A stretch of DNA of 64,000 nucleotides from Nocardia aobensis NBRC 100429. Its GTDB lineage: Bacteria; Actinomycetota; Actinomycetes; Mycobacteriales; Mycobacteriaceae. This document shows, piece after piece, positions 1 to 8,536 of the stretch. The stretch lies in the NCBI RefSeq assembly GCF_000308375.1, contig NZ_BAFQ01000052.1, positions 1 to 64,000 of the forward strand, read 5' to 3'. The notes beneath the pieces were generated by a model that ran no database searches, had not been told where the DNA came from, and was given only the letters and a program-made list of their open reading frames with translations. A program made the position numbers and the translations under genes. Position 1 is the first letter of the stretch. Every line of letters begins with the position of its first letter.

Positions 1-69
1 GTCCGTTAGCGTCGAGCACAGCCCGGACGGCTCGACCGGTCCGGAATCGCTCGAAGCGAGGAAAGACGA

Positions 70-1032
70 GTGAAGGCAGTAGTCATCCAGACATTCGGAC
101 CCGCCGAGGGACTGGCCGTGGTCGATCTCCCTGCGCCGACGCCGGCCGCCGGACAGGTGCTGATCACCACCGAGGCGATCGGCGTCGGCGGGGTGGACGC
201 CGTGATTCGCAGAGGCACGATCGGCGGCGACGGGTTCAAAGCCGGCCACGTTCCCGGCAGTGAAGTGGCGGGCACCGTCACCGCGGCCGGCGACGGTGTG
301 GACACATCGTGGATCGGCCGGCGGGTGTGGGCCTTCACCGGCTTCGGCGGCGGGTACGCCGAACAGGCGAGCGCCCGGGTCGAGGACGTCCTCCCGCTGC
401 CGCCGGACCTGTCCTCGGTCGATGCCGTGACGCTCGGGAGTTCCGGAGTGGTCGCCCATTTCGCCCTGGCTCACGCTCGTTTCTCTCCCGGTGAGTCGGT
501 CCTGGTCCGGGGTGCGGCCGGCAGTATCGGGGTCACGGCCGTTCAACTCGCTGCCCGCGGCGGGGCCGGCGCGGTGGCGGTGACGACCTCGTCGGCGGAC
601 CGTGGCGACCGTTTGCGCGAACTCGGCGCGACCCACGTCCTGGACCGCTCGGGAAAGGGAGGTGCGGACGCTCCGGCGGGCTACGACGTCATCGTCGATG
701 TCGTAGCCGGTGCGGACCTGCCCTCGTTCTTCGCCCGTCTGAATCCGAACGGCCGCATGGTGGCGGTCGGGATCGTGGGTGGCCACCCACCGGCGGACTT
801 CGGTATGCAGATGATGACCGCGTTCCGAAAGTCGTTGTCCTTCGCCACTTTCAGCGCGGACACCGTCTCCGAATCCGACCGCCGCGCCGTCCGCGCGCAA
901 CAGTTCGCCGCCGCCGGGCGCGGCGAACTCCGCACGGTGGTCCACGAGATACTCCCGTTGGACGATGCCGTTCTCGCGCACCGGAAGATGGACGCGGGCG
1001 AAGTGTTCGGGCGAATAGTCCTCGCTCCGTAG
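70..1032 (+). CDS. Zinc-independent MDR oxidoreductase, quinone-oxidoreductase-like
   Basis: This 320-residue protein is a medium-chain dehydrogenase/reductase of the NADPH:quinone oxidoreductase type. It has an N-terminal GroES-like half (about residues 1-115) and a Rossmann half with a GAAGSIG nucleotide-binding loop near residue 147. The zinc-binding cysteines of alcohol dehydrogenases are absent, so a NADPH-dependent reduction of quinones or enones is likely. Translation probably starts at GTG 70, preceded by a GAGGAAAG-like ribosome site. A TetR gene follows in the same direction after about 150 bases and may control it. The exact substrate cannot be read from the sequence. Confidence 0.85.
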   Translation: MKAVVIQTFGPAEGLAVVDLPAPTPAAGQVLITTEAIGVGGVDAVIRRGTIGGDGFKAGHVPGSEVAGTVTAAGDGVDTSWIGRRVWAFTGFGGGYAEQASARVEDVLPLPPDLSSVDAVTLGSSGVVAHFALAHARFSPGESVLVRGAAGSIGVTAVQLAARGGAGAVAVTTSSADRGDRLRELGATHVLDRSGKGGADAPAGYDVIVDVVAGADLPSFFARLNPNGRMVAVGIVGGHPPADFGMQMMTAFRKSLSFATFSADTVSESDRRAVRAQQFAAAGRGELRTVVHEILPLDDAVLAHRKMDAGEVFGRIVLAP

Positions 1033-1185
1033 GCGCGCCGGGGCGGGTGTTGCTTCGCGCGCCCTCGAGTGCGCGCTCTCGAGTGACTGTCTCCTCGAGG
1101 CGTAAGAGGGCGAAACCGGCGTGATCGTGCGGGTCGCGGTTGTGCCGAACCGGGGCGTCGGTACCGTGGGCGCAGGAGGTGCCAG

Positions 1186-1824
1186 GTGGTGGACAGACAG
1201 ATGACGCAGGCCAGGCAGCAACGCCGGCGGGTGATCCTGGCCGCGGCGGCGGGTTTGTTCGCCGCGTGCGGGTATCGGGCCGCGGGCATGGAGGAGATCG
1301 CCTGCCGGGCCGGAATCAGCAAGCCCGTCCTGTACAAGTCGTTCTCGAGCAAGCTGGAACTGTATCTGGCCGTGCTGCACGAGGCGATGCAGGAACTGGA
1401 GGAGACGCTCACCGCCGCACTCGAACCCGCCGAGGGCATGCGATCGATCGTGGAGGCCTCGGTAGCGGCGGTGTTCGACTTCGCCGACATCCGGCCACGC
1501 AGTGCCGCCCTGCTGGCCGGCGCCGCCGTCGCCGACGAACCGTCGGCGCAGCGCATCGCGCACCAGGCCGCCACCATCTGTATCGAGACGCTCGCCCGGG
1601 CGCTGGCGCCGCATCCGCTGCCGCGCGCGGAACACGGCTGGCTGATCACGGCCGAGTTGGTCGCGATCGCTCAGTCGTGTGCGCGGGACTGGGTCGCGAC
1701 CGGCAAACCCCTGGCCAAACACGAGGCCGTCGCCACGACCGCCAGCCTGTGCTGGACCGGTCTGGCCGGTGTTCAGCTGGCGCCGCAGCCCCCGGCCCGC
1801 CCGGTCCCGGACGCCACGGCGTAG
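1186..1824 (+). CDS. TetR-family transcriptional regulator
   Basis: A 212-residue TetR/AcrR-type repressor. The N-terminal helix-turn-helix spans about residues 12-58 and includes the typical segment ending in KPVLYKSFSSK. The C-terminal half is all-helical, as expected for a ligand-binding and dimerisation domain. The start at GTG 1186 is supported by an AGGAGG ribosome site at 1174-1179; a second in-frame GTG follows immediately. It sits between an MDR oxidoreductase and an NDH-2-like gene, both on the same strand, and could regulate either. I see no clear operator palindrome in the 150 bases upstream. Confidence 0.88.
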   Translation: MVDRQMTQARQQRRRVILAAAAGLFAACGYRAAGMEEIACRAGISKPVLYKSFSSKLELYLAVLHEAMQELEETLTAALEPAEGMRSIVEASVAAVFDFADIRPRSAALLAGAAVADEPSAQRIAHQAATICIETLARALAPHPLPRAEHGWLITAELVAIAQSCARDWVATGKPLAKHEAVATTASLCWTGLAGVQLAPQPPARPVPDATA

Positions 1825-1947
1825 CGGGCGAACCGCCCCGGCGATCGATTGTCGCCGGTGATGTGTTGAGCCGATTCGTCTTTCGCCGTCACGACCACGG
1901 CCTCGGCCCGGCCGATGAACTCGGACCTGCGTCTTCTGTGCGATCAG

Positions 1948-1953
1948 TAGAGT
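1948..1953 (+). promoter_or_regulatory. -10 hexamer of a probable leaderless promoter
   Basis: TAGAGT lies six bases before GTG 1960. This is the spacing expected when the transcript begins at the start codon, a common arrangement in mycolate actinobacteria. No purine-rich ribosome site is seen in front of this GTG, which agrees with a leaderless message. Confidence 0.5.
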
Positions 1954-1959
1954 GAATTC

Positions 1960-3321
1960 GTGAGTCCCGCGAAGATCGTGATCATCGGCGGTGGTTTCTC
2001 CGGCGTCGAATGTGCCCGTTACCTGGAGCGTCATCTCGGCCCCGACGAAGCGTTCATCCAACTCGTCACACCGGATGCGGGGCTGTTGTATCTGCCGCTG
2101 CTGCCGCAGGTCGCCTCGGGTGTGCTGAATCCGCGGTCGATCACGGTGTCGCTGCGGCGGGTGCTGCGCCGCACCGAGGTGGTTCCGGGCATGGCGATCG
2201 GGGTGCATCCGGATACCCGGCAGGTCGTGGTGCGCGGATCCGCCGGCACCGAAAGTGCCCTCGACTACGACCATCTGGTGCTCGTTCCGGGCAGCATCAC
2301 CCGCGTCCTCGACGTGCCCGGCCTCGACGAGTACGGATTCGGGATGAAGACGCTCGCCGAGGCCATGTTCCTGCGTGACCACGTCCTGCAGCAGTTGGAC
2401 ATCGCGGCGGTGCGCGGCGGTGAGGAGGAAGACCGGGAGCGCCTGAACTTCGTCACCATCGGCGCTGGATACGCCGGCACCGAGACCGCGGCCGTGCTCA
2501 ACAAGGTCACCCGGGCCGCCGCGCGCCGGTATTTCCCGAAGCTGGAATCCGGCATGGTGCGCTGGCATCTGGTCACACACGGCGACCGGATCATGCCCGA
2601 ACTCGGACAGCGACTCGGAGAACAGGCCAAGCGGAATCTGGCCGACCGCGGCATCGAACTCATCACCGGCGCGTCGGCGAAAGAGGTTACCGCCCATGGT
2701 GTTCAGCTCACCAACGGCCGCTTCATCCCGACGCGGACGGTGTTGTGGACCGCAGGTGTCGTCCCCAGCCCCCTCGCCGGACATCTGGGCGCGGCGACGA
2801 CGAAGGGCCGCATCGTCGCCGAGGCCGATTTCACCGTGCCGGGCCTCACCGGTGTGTGGGCCTGTGGCGATGCGGCGGCGGTTCCCGACCTGACCGCCGA
2901 TGCGGGCACGCTGTGCGCTCCCACCGCGCAGCACGCCATGCGCCAGGGCCGCCACCTCGGTAGGAATCTGGTGACCGCGCTGCGTGGCGGACGGCCCACG
3001 CCGTACCGGCATCAGGACCTCGGCATGGTGGTCGACCTCGGCGGCGCCGACGCGGTGGCGCGCCCGCTGAAGATCGGATTGCGCGGTATCCCAGCACAAT
3101 TCGTCACGCGCGGCTATCACCTGATGGCTCTGCGCACGCTGGTCGCCCGCGCTCGGGTGGCCTTCGACTGGACCGTGCACGGCCTCAGCGGCGACGACTT
3201 CCTGCGCATCGGCTACGGCGACTACACCACCCACACCATCGGCGGTTTCGAGCAGACCGGATGCTATCTGCCGGCCGAAGAAGTCCCGCGCACCTTGAAA
3301 GCCCTCTGCGACAACGACTGA
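1960..3321 (+). CDS. FAD-dependent pyridine nucleotide oxidoreductase, NDH-2-like
   Basis: A 453-residue two-dinucleotide-binding flavoprotein. The FAD-binding GGGFSG motif is at residues 9-14, the NAD(P)-binding GAGYAG motif near residue 169, and the C-terminal FAD signature ACGDAA near residue 301. Length and motif order match type II NADH dehydrogenases, single-subunit enzymes that pass electrons from NADH to membrane quinone without pumping protons. The C-terminal 100 residues are less typical, so a related NAD(P)H-dependent reductase is possible. The start is GTG 1960, with a probable leaderless promoter. It converges on the TrmO-like gene. Confidence 0.85.
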   Translation: MSPAKIVIIGGGFSGVECARYLERHLGPDEAFIQLVTPDAGLLYLPLLPQVASGVLNPRSITVSLRRVLRRTEVVPGMAIGVHPDTRQVVVRGSAGTESALDYDHLVLVPGSITRVLDVPGLDEYGFGMKTLAEAMFLRDHVLQQLDIAAVRGGEEEDRERLNFVTIGAGYAGTETAAVLNKVTRAAARRYFPKLESGMVRWHLVTHGDRIMPELGQRLGEQAKRNLADRGIELITGASAKEVTAHGVQLTNGRFIPTRTVLWTAGVVPSPLAGHLGAATTKGRIVAEADFTVPGLTGVWACGDAAAVPDLTADAGTLCAPTAQHAMRQGRHLGRNLVTALRGGRPTPYRHQDLGMVVDLGGADAVARPLKIGLRGIPAQFVTRGYHLMALRTLVARARVAFDWTVHGLSGDDFLRIGYGDYTTHTIGGFEQTGCYLPAEEVPRTLKALCDND

Positions 3322-3363
3322 CCGCGGCACCCCGCCAGGGGCCGGCCGGCGATCGCCCTCATC

Positions 3364-3777
3364 TCACCGGTCAGCCGCGGACGCGGCCAGAACGGGCTTG
3401 ATGTCGAGAACCGGAGTCCCGTCGAAGGCTTCCAGGTGCGCGACGCGGATCCGGGTGCCGGCGATGGAGAGGATCCGGACCTCGTGCAGCCCGATCGGGT
3501 TGGGACGGTGTGGTGCCCGCGTGCTGAAGACACCGTTGAGGGGTCGGCTCGTGTCACCTCGGGGGTGGACCGCCAGAGTCTCCCGGTCGGCGCGGTCGAG
3601 CCAGGTCAGCAGCACCAGGTCCATACCCGGCGCGAGGCCTTCCAGCGCTTCGGCGTAACGGTCGTCGAGCACCACCCAGGCCGGTGGGGCACCCTCGTCG
3701 GGCTGGCGCGGTGCGGTAGCGCGGTCCGTGAGCTCGGATTCGACGGAGCCGATCGGGCGCAGCAGGTAGTCGGTCAC
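3364..3777 (-). CDS. TrmO/TsaA-like tRNA methyltransferase domain protein
   Basis: A 137-residue protein of the TsaA/YaeB (UPF0066) family. It has the family's signature stretches: RPIGSVES near the N terminus, and STRAPHRPNPIGLHEV in the middle, which belongs to the SAM-binding beta-barrel. In Escherichia coli TrmO, this domain N6-methylates t6A37 in threonine tRNAs. This copy has only the core domain and lacks the C-terminal extension of the E. coli enzyme, as many actinobacterial homologues do. The substrate in this organism is therefore inferred. It stands alone and converges on the NDH-2-like gene. Confidence 0.8.
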   Translation of the reverse strand: MTDYLLRPIGSVESELTDRATAPRQPDEGAPPAWVVLDDRYAEALEGLAPGMDLVLLTWLDRADRETLAVHPRGDTSRPLNGVFSTRAPHRPNPIGLHEVRILSIAGTRIRVAHLEAFDGTPVLDIKPVLAASAADR

Positions 3778-4055
3778 CGCACCAGTGTGAAACCGCCCGC
3801 CGAATCCTGCTGGGTGATAGCCGCTTTCCGCCGAACGGGATCACGATGCGATCCGGCGGCTCGGGATGAAGCACCACGCAACGGAAAACGCTGTGGGTCA
3901 ACTTCTGGCGATCGCGCCGAGAGCGCTTCCAGCGGCGGGAGTAGGTCGACCAACGGCCAAATCCCGCTGCCGTGTTCATCGGTCGCGCACCGACGGGCGT
4001 AACGTCCGCGAATCTCCAGCGATCTTTCATGCACAACTGCTCAGGAGGTTTCGAC

Positions 4056-4373
4056 ATGATTTTCGCGAAGCGACTCGCGGCCAGTGCGGTCATTACCGGG
4101 GCGACCGCTGCCGCCGCGCTTGTCGGCGGTGGTGTGGCCAACGCCGATGTACCGGTGTGGCAGGCGAACTGTCACGTCTACAACATCTTCAACACCGGCG
4201 GGATGGCCAATTGCGAGCTGCCTACCTGGCAGCAAGTGAAGCTCACCTGCGTCGCGTGGCCCGTTCCGTTCACCTACTGGAAGTACGGCCCGGTGCAGTA
4301 CGGTCAGAACCAGTCGTGGGCCAGTTGCGACTCGCCGAACGCATTGGTGCGCGTCGAGGTCATCCAGGCGTAA
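4056..4373 (+). CDS. Small secreted protein of unknown function
   Basis: A 105-residue protein with a clear Sec signal peptide: a basic start, a hydrophobic Ala/Gly/Val core to about residue 25, and a VANA-like cleavage site just before DVPVWQ. The mature part, about 75 residues, is rich in Trp, Tyr, Asn and Gln and has four cysteines that could form two disulfides. The start at ATG 4056 is chosen over an upstream in-frame ATG because AGGAGG lies at 4043-4048. I do not recognise the family. Small cysteine-paired exported proteins of this kind are common in Nocardia and mycobacteria. Confidence 0.75.
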   Translation: MIFAKRLAASAVITGATAAAALVGGGVANADVPVWQANCHVYNIFNTGGMANCELPTWQQVKLTCVAWPVPFTYWKYGPVQYGQNQSWASCDSPNALVRVEVIQA

Positions 4374-4430
4374 ACGCCAAGTGCGCCCGACGTTTTCGTT
4401 CGCCGGCAGCCGGCTCGCCGGCGGAATCCG

Positions 4431-4922
4431 CTACGGCCCGTAGAGTTCGGCGCGCATCTGCTCCGGACTCCGGCCGTACCGGCGCTGAAAGGCTTCGCGG
4501 AAGCGGCGTGTCGTGGTGAACCCGGTCTGGTGGGCGACCGTGTCCATGTCCACCGGCAGGGGTGACGACAGGCGCCGGCGCGCACGCTCGAGGCGAATCG
4601 TGCGCAGCAGTGGCTCGTCCTGACGCATCACCAGCGGTGATCCCCAATGGAAGAACGCCAGCCTGCCGGGAGCGACGACCTCCGCGGCGTCACCCTGCGC
4701 GAACTTGAATTCCCCGCGTAGTGGCAGCAGCAACCGGTAGCTGTCGTCGCCGTCGCCCCGCACATCTCGTCCGGTTCTGCGGTAGTGCACGACGGTGTCG
4801 CCGAACGCCAATCCCACCGACCCCTGTCGGCTCCGCAGGTAATGGTGCCAGGACTCGATCCGCTCGGCGGGCGTCTCGGCGGTCGCCGACGATTCCTCCT
4901 CCCACCGATACTCCGAATCCAC
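4431..4922 (-). pseudogene. AraC-family regulator with internal deletion
   Basis: This 163-residue frame joins two ends of an AraC regulator that is normally about 310 residues long. Residues 1-95 resemble the cupin-like ligand-binding part. Residues 106-163 match only the second half of the AraC DNA-binding domain, from the IRLERARRRL linker helix to GFTTTRRFREAFQRRYGRSP. The middle of the protein and the whole first helix-turn-helix are missing, without any stop or frameshift. An in-frame deletion of roughly 100-150 codons is the simplest explanation. A protein with one of its two HTH units is unlikely to bind DNA normally. Confidence 0.65.
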
Positions 4923-5289
4923 CAGAGATTCCCTTTCGCGCCCAGCCGCAGAACGACGTCAAACTATCAAGTCGGGCACGGTGGGTCCGGCCTGAGCGCG
5001 GATCTCCCCTCCTACATGCGGATCCGCGTTCACCTGCCACGACCGCCCTGGGCGCACGAAAAACGTTAGCCGCCAACGCATCCGATTTCTGGCAAGTTCG
5101 CGGCGCATTCTGGCGACACGAGCGTGGCGATGTGACCGAGAATCCGGCGATCTCGTCGAGGGCGCCGCCATGGCGGGTGTAGTGGATACCGCCGAACAAT
5201 CCGATGATTGCCGCCGCGGCGACAATGGCTTCCGAAGTAGCTGTCCTGCAAGGGATTCGGCGCTGTCCCGGCCGAGCCCTCGTCGAGCG
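4923..5289. other. Intergenic stretch without a recognisable gene
   Basis: About 370 bases separate the AraC relic from the MarR gene. The minus strand has an open stretch encoding a hydrophobic Ala/Ile/Gly segment (roughly 5150-5230) without a start codon or ribosome site. It could be a remnant of a membrane protein, but I cannot assign it. Confidence 0.4.
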
Positions 5290-5715
5290 TCAGGGTTGGA
5301 CGAAGACCCGTTCCAGGAGTGTGTGCAGACGATCACGGTCCTCGTCGCCGAGTCTGCTCAGGCCTTCTCGGGTCTGATGCATTTTCGCGCGGATCGCGTC
5401 GACGGCACGCTCGCCCTCGGGGGTGATGACCAGATTGGTGACGCGGCGGTCGGTTGCGCTGGCCTCCCGTCGCACGAGACCCCGCTTCGCCAGCCGGTCG
5501 ATGATCCCGGTGACGTTGGACGCATCACACGCCAGGGTCTCGGCCAGGGTGCGCATCGCGGCGGGGCCCCGGCGCAACACCGTCAATGTCTTGCCCTGAC
5601 TTGCCGTGAGGTTCTCGCTTGCCGCTGCGAGCGTGAATTCGCTGTAGTAGACGCCCAGCGACACCGAGAGCAGCTCCATGAGCTGGGCGGTGTCGATGCG
5701 CGGAACCTCGGCCAT
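5290..5715 (-). CDS. MarR-family transcriptional regulator
   Basis: A 141-residue winged-helix MarR protein. The recognition region is around residues 55-90 (LACDASNVTGIIDRLAKRGL), followed by the wing with the typical ATDRRV turn. The start at ATG 5715 is preferred over ATG 5724 because AGGA lies eight bases ahead of it. The gene is divergent from an Old Yellow Enzyme gene across a 112-base region with two TTGA-N5-TCAA dyads. It therefore probably represses itself and the flavin reductase until an electrophilic or phenolic ligand binds. Confidence 0.88.
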   Translation of the reverse strand: MAEVPRIDTAQLMELLSVSLGVYYSEFTLAAASENLTASQGKTLTVLRRGPAAMRTLAETLACDASNVTGIIDRLAKRGLVRREASATDRRVTNLVITPEGERAVDAIRAKMHQTREGLSRLGDEDRDRLHTLLERVFVQP

Positions 5716-5739
5716 GCAATTCATCCTACGTCCTGAAAC

Positions 5740-5791
5740 TTGACCATCTCAACTATTCACCCCTACCGTGGGTAATGCTTGAGGTTATCAA
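5740..5791. promoter_or_regulatory. Paired TTGA-N5-TCAA operators between MarR and OYE genes
   Basis: Two dyads of the same form occur in the divergent region, at 5740-5752 and 5779-5791. A third, less exact copy of the right half follows at about 5799-5805. The sites lie where they could block both promoters, as expected for a MarR autoregulator. Confidence 0.5.
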
Positions 5792-5827
5792 CCATCAAAG
5801 TTGTCAAGTTTCTACGAGGAGTACCCA

Positions 5828-6955
5828 GTGACCGTCACCGTGTCCGACACCTCCCGCGCAGCGGAAATCCTGTCCCGGCCCGTTTCGCTGAACGGCCTGA
5901 CCGTCCCCAATCGCATCGTGATGGCGCCGATGACGCGCATGTTCTCCCCGGGCGGCATCCCCGGTTACGACGTGCGGTCCTACTATGCGCGCCGCGCCGC
6001 CGCCGGTGTCGGTCTCATCGTCACCGAGGGGACCTACGTCGGCCACGAGTCGGCCGGTCAGAGTGATCGGGTTCCGCGATTCCACGGTGCGGAGCAGTTG
6101 GCGGGCTGGGCGAAGGTCGCCGCGGACGTGCACGCCGCCGGCGGCACGATCGTGCCGCAGCTGTGGCATATCGGCATGGTCCGCAATCGCGGCGAACAGC
6201 CTTACCCCGATGCCCCGGCCATGGGCCCCTCCGGTATCCGTGTCGACGGCACCGAGCCAACCGGTGAAGCGATGACGCAGCGCGATCTCGACGACGTCAT
6301 CGCCGCGTTCGCCGAGGCCGCCGCGGACGCCGAGCGGATCGGTTTCGACGGCGTCGAACTGCACGGCGCCCACGGCTATCTCGTCGATCAGTTCCTGTGG
6401 GCGCACACGAACCGCCGTACCGACGCCTACGGTGGAGATCCGGTGGCGCGCACCAGGTTCGCGGCCGAGATCGTGGCCGCGGTTCGCGCGGCCGTATCGC
6501 CCGATTTCCCGGTGATCTTCCGCTTCTCGCAGTGGAAGCAGGAGGCCTACAGCGCGCGGCTCGCCGAGACCCCGCAGGAGCTCGACGCCATCCTTGCGCC
6601 GCTCGCCGCTGCCGGTGTCGACGCCTTCCATGCCTCCACCCGCCGCTACTGGCTCCCGGAGTTCGACGGCTCGGACCTGAACCTCGCCGGTTGGACCAAG
6701 AAGCTCACCGGCAAGCCCACCATCACCGTCGGCTCGGTCGGCCTGGACGGCGACTTCCTCCACGCCTTCACGGGCAGAGGCGCCGAACTCGGCAGCCTCG
6801 ACAACCTCCTCGACCGCTTCGAGCGTGACGAGTTCGACCTGGTCGCCGTCGGCCGCGCCCTCCTGCAGGACCCGGAATGGGCGGCCAAGGTCTTGAGCGG
6901 CCGGATCGATGAGCTGAAGGCCTACGATGCCGCGGCACTGAAAACGCTGAGCTAG
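5828..6955 (+). CDS. Old Yellow Enzyme family NADH:flavin oxidoreductase
   Basis: A 375-residue FMN-dependent TIM-barrel ene-reductase. It begins with the typical LNGLTVPNRIVMAPMTRM strand. It has the substrate-binding pair in HGAHGY near residue 178 and the C-terminal FMN phosphate loop around VGRALLQDPEWAAK. Such enzymes reduce activated C=C bonds of enones or nitro compounds with NAD(P)H. GTG 5828 is preferred because ACGAGGAG precedes it by about six bases; a TTG 27 bases upstream has no ribosome site. The divergent MarR gene and shared operators suggest induction by the substrate. Confidence 0.88.
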   Translation: MTVTVSDTSRAAEILSRPVSLNGLTVPNRIVMAPMTRMFSPGGIPGYDVRSYYARRAAAGVGLIVTEGTYVGHESAGQSDRVPRFHGAEQLAGWAKVAADVHAAGGTIVPQLWHIGMVRNRGEQPYPDAPAMGPSGIRVDGTEPTGEAMTQRDLDDVIAAFAEAAADAERIGFDGVELHGAHGYLVDQFLWAHTNRRTDAYGGDPVARTRFAAEIVAAVRAAVSPDFPVIFRFSQWKQEAYSARLAETPQELDAILAPLAAAGVDAFHASTRRYWLPEFDGSDLNLAGWTKKLTGKPTITVGSVGLDGDFLHAFTGRGAELGSLDNLLDRFERDEFDLVAVGRALLQDPEWAAKVLSGRIDELKAYDAAALKTLS

Positions 6956-7099
6956 CAGCGGACCTGGAGGGCCCTGACCGGAATCGGCCCACCGCCGGGC
7001 TACGTCGCGTCGGTGTGAGCCGACTGATCCGGGGTACGCATCGCACAGAAGGCCGGTGAATGCCCCGGCTGACGAGTCCCGGACCCTACGCGTTCTCGC

Positions 7100-8446
7100 T
7101 CAGCTCACCGGCGCCGACCCACGCCGGGCGTTACGTCGGCTCCCGTTGACCAGATCGTTGAACCGATCGACGGCCCAGATGGTGCGTAAACCCAACGGGC
7201 CCATCATCATCGGGCGAGGGAACTTCGGCTTCTGCTGCCACAGCGCCTGCAGATCCTCGTGGGGTTTTCCGTCGACGATCATGTCCGCAATCAACGATCC
7301 CAGGTAGGGGGCCTGGGCCAACCCGTGGCCGTTGCAGGCGATCGAGTAGAAGACGTTGTCGTCGATTCGACCGGCGAGCGGCAGCCACGAGGAAGTGATC
7401 GCGATCCAGCCGCCCCACGCACGAGCGACCGACACGTCGGCCAGGGCCGGGAATCGTGTCGCGAAGGCGTGGGCGAGTTCGGCGACGAGCCCCGGATCCG
7501 GCTGCTTCGTGGGCAACGGGCCTTGTTTTCCTCGTTCGATCCGTCGAACGCCGAACACGATGGTGTTGCGCGACGTCAGCCGATAGTTCTCCATGAAGTT
7601 GTGCTGGGTGAACAGGCCGGCGCGGCTGGTCCACCCGAGGGCGGCCAGACGCGCGGGGTCGATCGGCTCGGTCTCCACCTCGATGACCCAGATGGGCACG
7701 GACAGATTCTTGGGAGTGATCGCCAGCTCGCCGCCGTATGCGTTCGTCGCGAGGACGACGGTGTCGGCATGCACCACACCGCCGGGTGTGCGGATGACGA
7801 CGTGCCCGGCTTCCCGCGTGACGTCGGTGACCCGGGTCTGTTCGAAAACTCGCGCGCCGGAGGAGAAGACGGCACGGCGCACGCCCATGGTGAACTTGCC
7901 CGGATTCATCATTCCGCCGATGGCCTCGCGCATCCCACCGAGAAATCCACGAGGAATGCCCAGCTCCGCACTCGTGCCGAACTCGGCTTTCGCACCGGCC
8001 CGCTGCAGAATCTCGGCGACGCGCCGCGCGCGGCCCAGCTGTCCCCGCGAGACCGCCACGCCGACATTGCCTGTCGATTCGTACTCACAGTCGATGTCGT
8101 GCGTCTTGATCAGATCTTCGACGTGATGCTCGGCATGATCGGCGAATTGCACGATGCTGGGCAGCTTCTTCCGGTAGAGGAGATTCAACAGCTGAATGTC
8201 TCCGCCGGGGGCACCCGCCAGCTGTCCCGCATTGCGGGAACTGGCGCCGTGCCCACAGAATTCGGCCTCCAGCAGCACGACGTCTCGACCGCGCTCGGCC
8301 AGCCGCAACGCCGTCGACATACCGCTCAGGCCGCCGCCGACGACTGCGACCTCACAGGTGATGTCGTCTTCCAACGCCGGGCGGACGTCGCTGGGTGGGT
8401 CGATCCAGCCGGTGAAGGTGGTGTATTCGACGTTGTCGGTGTTCAT
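7100..8446 (-). CDS. FAD-dependent amine oxidoreductase, DadA/PuuB-like (copy A)
   Basis: A 448-residue D-amino-acid-oxidase-fold flavoprotein. The FAD-binding GGGLSG is at residues 37-42, and SSRNAGQL follows as in gamma-glutamylputrescine oxidase-like enzymes. The C-terminal GGWIAITSSWLP and NGHGLAQAPYLG segments complete the fold. It probably oxidises a C-N bond in an amine, an N-gamma-glutamyl amine or an amino acid. It is the last gene of an operon, after an MFS transporter and a seven-helix membrane protein. A clear paralogue at 27567-28874 is also next to a paralogue of that membrane protein. The substrate is inferred only from the nearby GS-like and GATase genes. Confidence 0.82.
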   Translation of the reverse strand: MNTDNVEYTTFTGWIDPPSDVRPALEDDITCEVAVVGGGLSGMSTALRLAERGRDVVLLEAEFCGHGASSRNAGQLAGAPGGDIQLLNLLYRKKLPSIVQFADHAEHHVEDLIKTHDIDCEYESTGNVGVAVSRGQLGRARRVAEILQRAGAKAEFGTSAELGIPRGFLGGMREAIGGMMNPGKFTMGVRRAVFSSGARVFEQTRVTDVTREAGHVVIRTPGGVVHADTVVLATNAYGGELAITPKNLSVPIWVIEVETEPIDPARLAALGWTSRAGLFTQHNFMENYRLTSRNTIVFGVRRIERGKQGPLPTKQPDPGLVAELAHAFATRFPALADVSVARAWGGWIAITSSWLPLAGRIDDNVFYSIACNGHGLAQAPYLGSLIADMIVDGKPHEDLQALWQQKPKFPRPMMMGPLGLRTIWAVDRFNDLVNGSRRNARRGSAPVS

Positions 8447-8479
8447 TTCGATGATCCTTTTCGCATGGGTGGTGACGGC

Positions 8480-8519
8480 GGCACGCCATCGCCGGGCCTG
8501 CGGCCGGTGATGGCGTGCC
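8480..8519 (-). other. Long hairpin inside the transporter-oxidase operon
   Basis: Two 16-base arms beginning GGCACGCCATC pair with one mismatch around an eight-base loop. The hairpin lies in the 90-base gap between the membrane protein gene and the FAD oxidase gene. No T-run follows it on the minus strand, so an RNA-processing, stability or partial-termination role is as likely as full termination. Confidence 0.5.
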
Positions 8520-8536
8520 GTTGAAATGCGGCCCTC

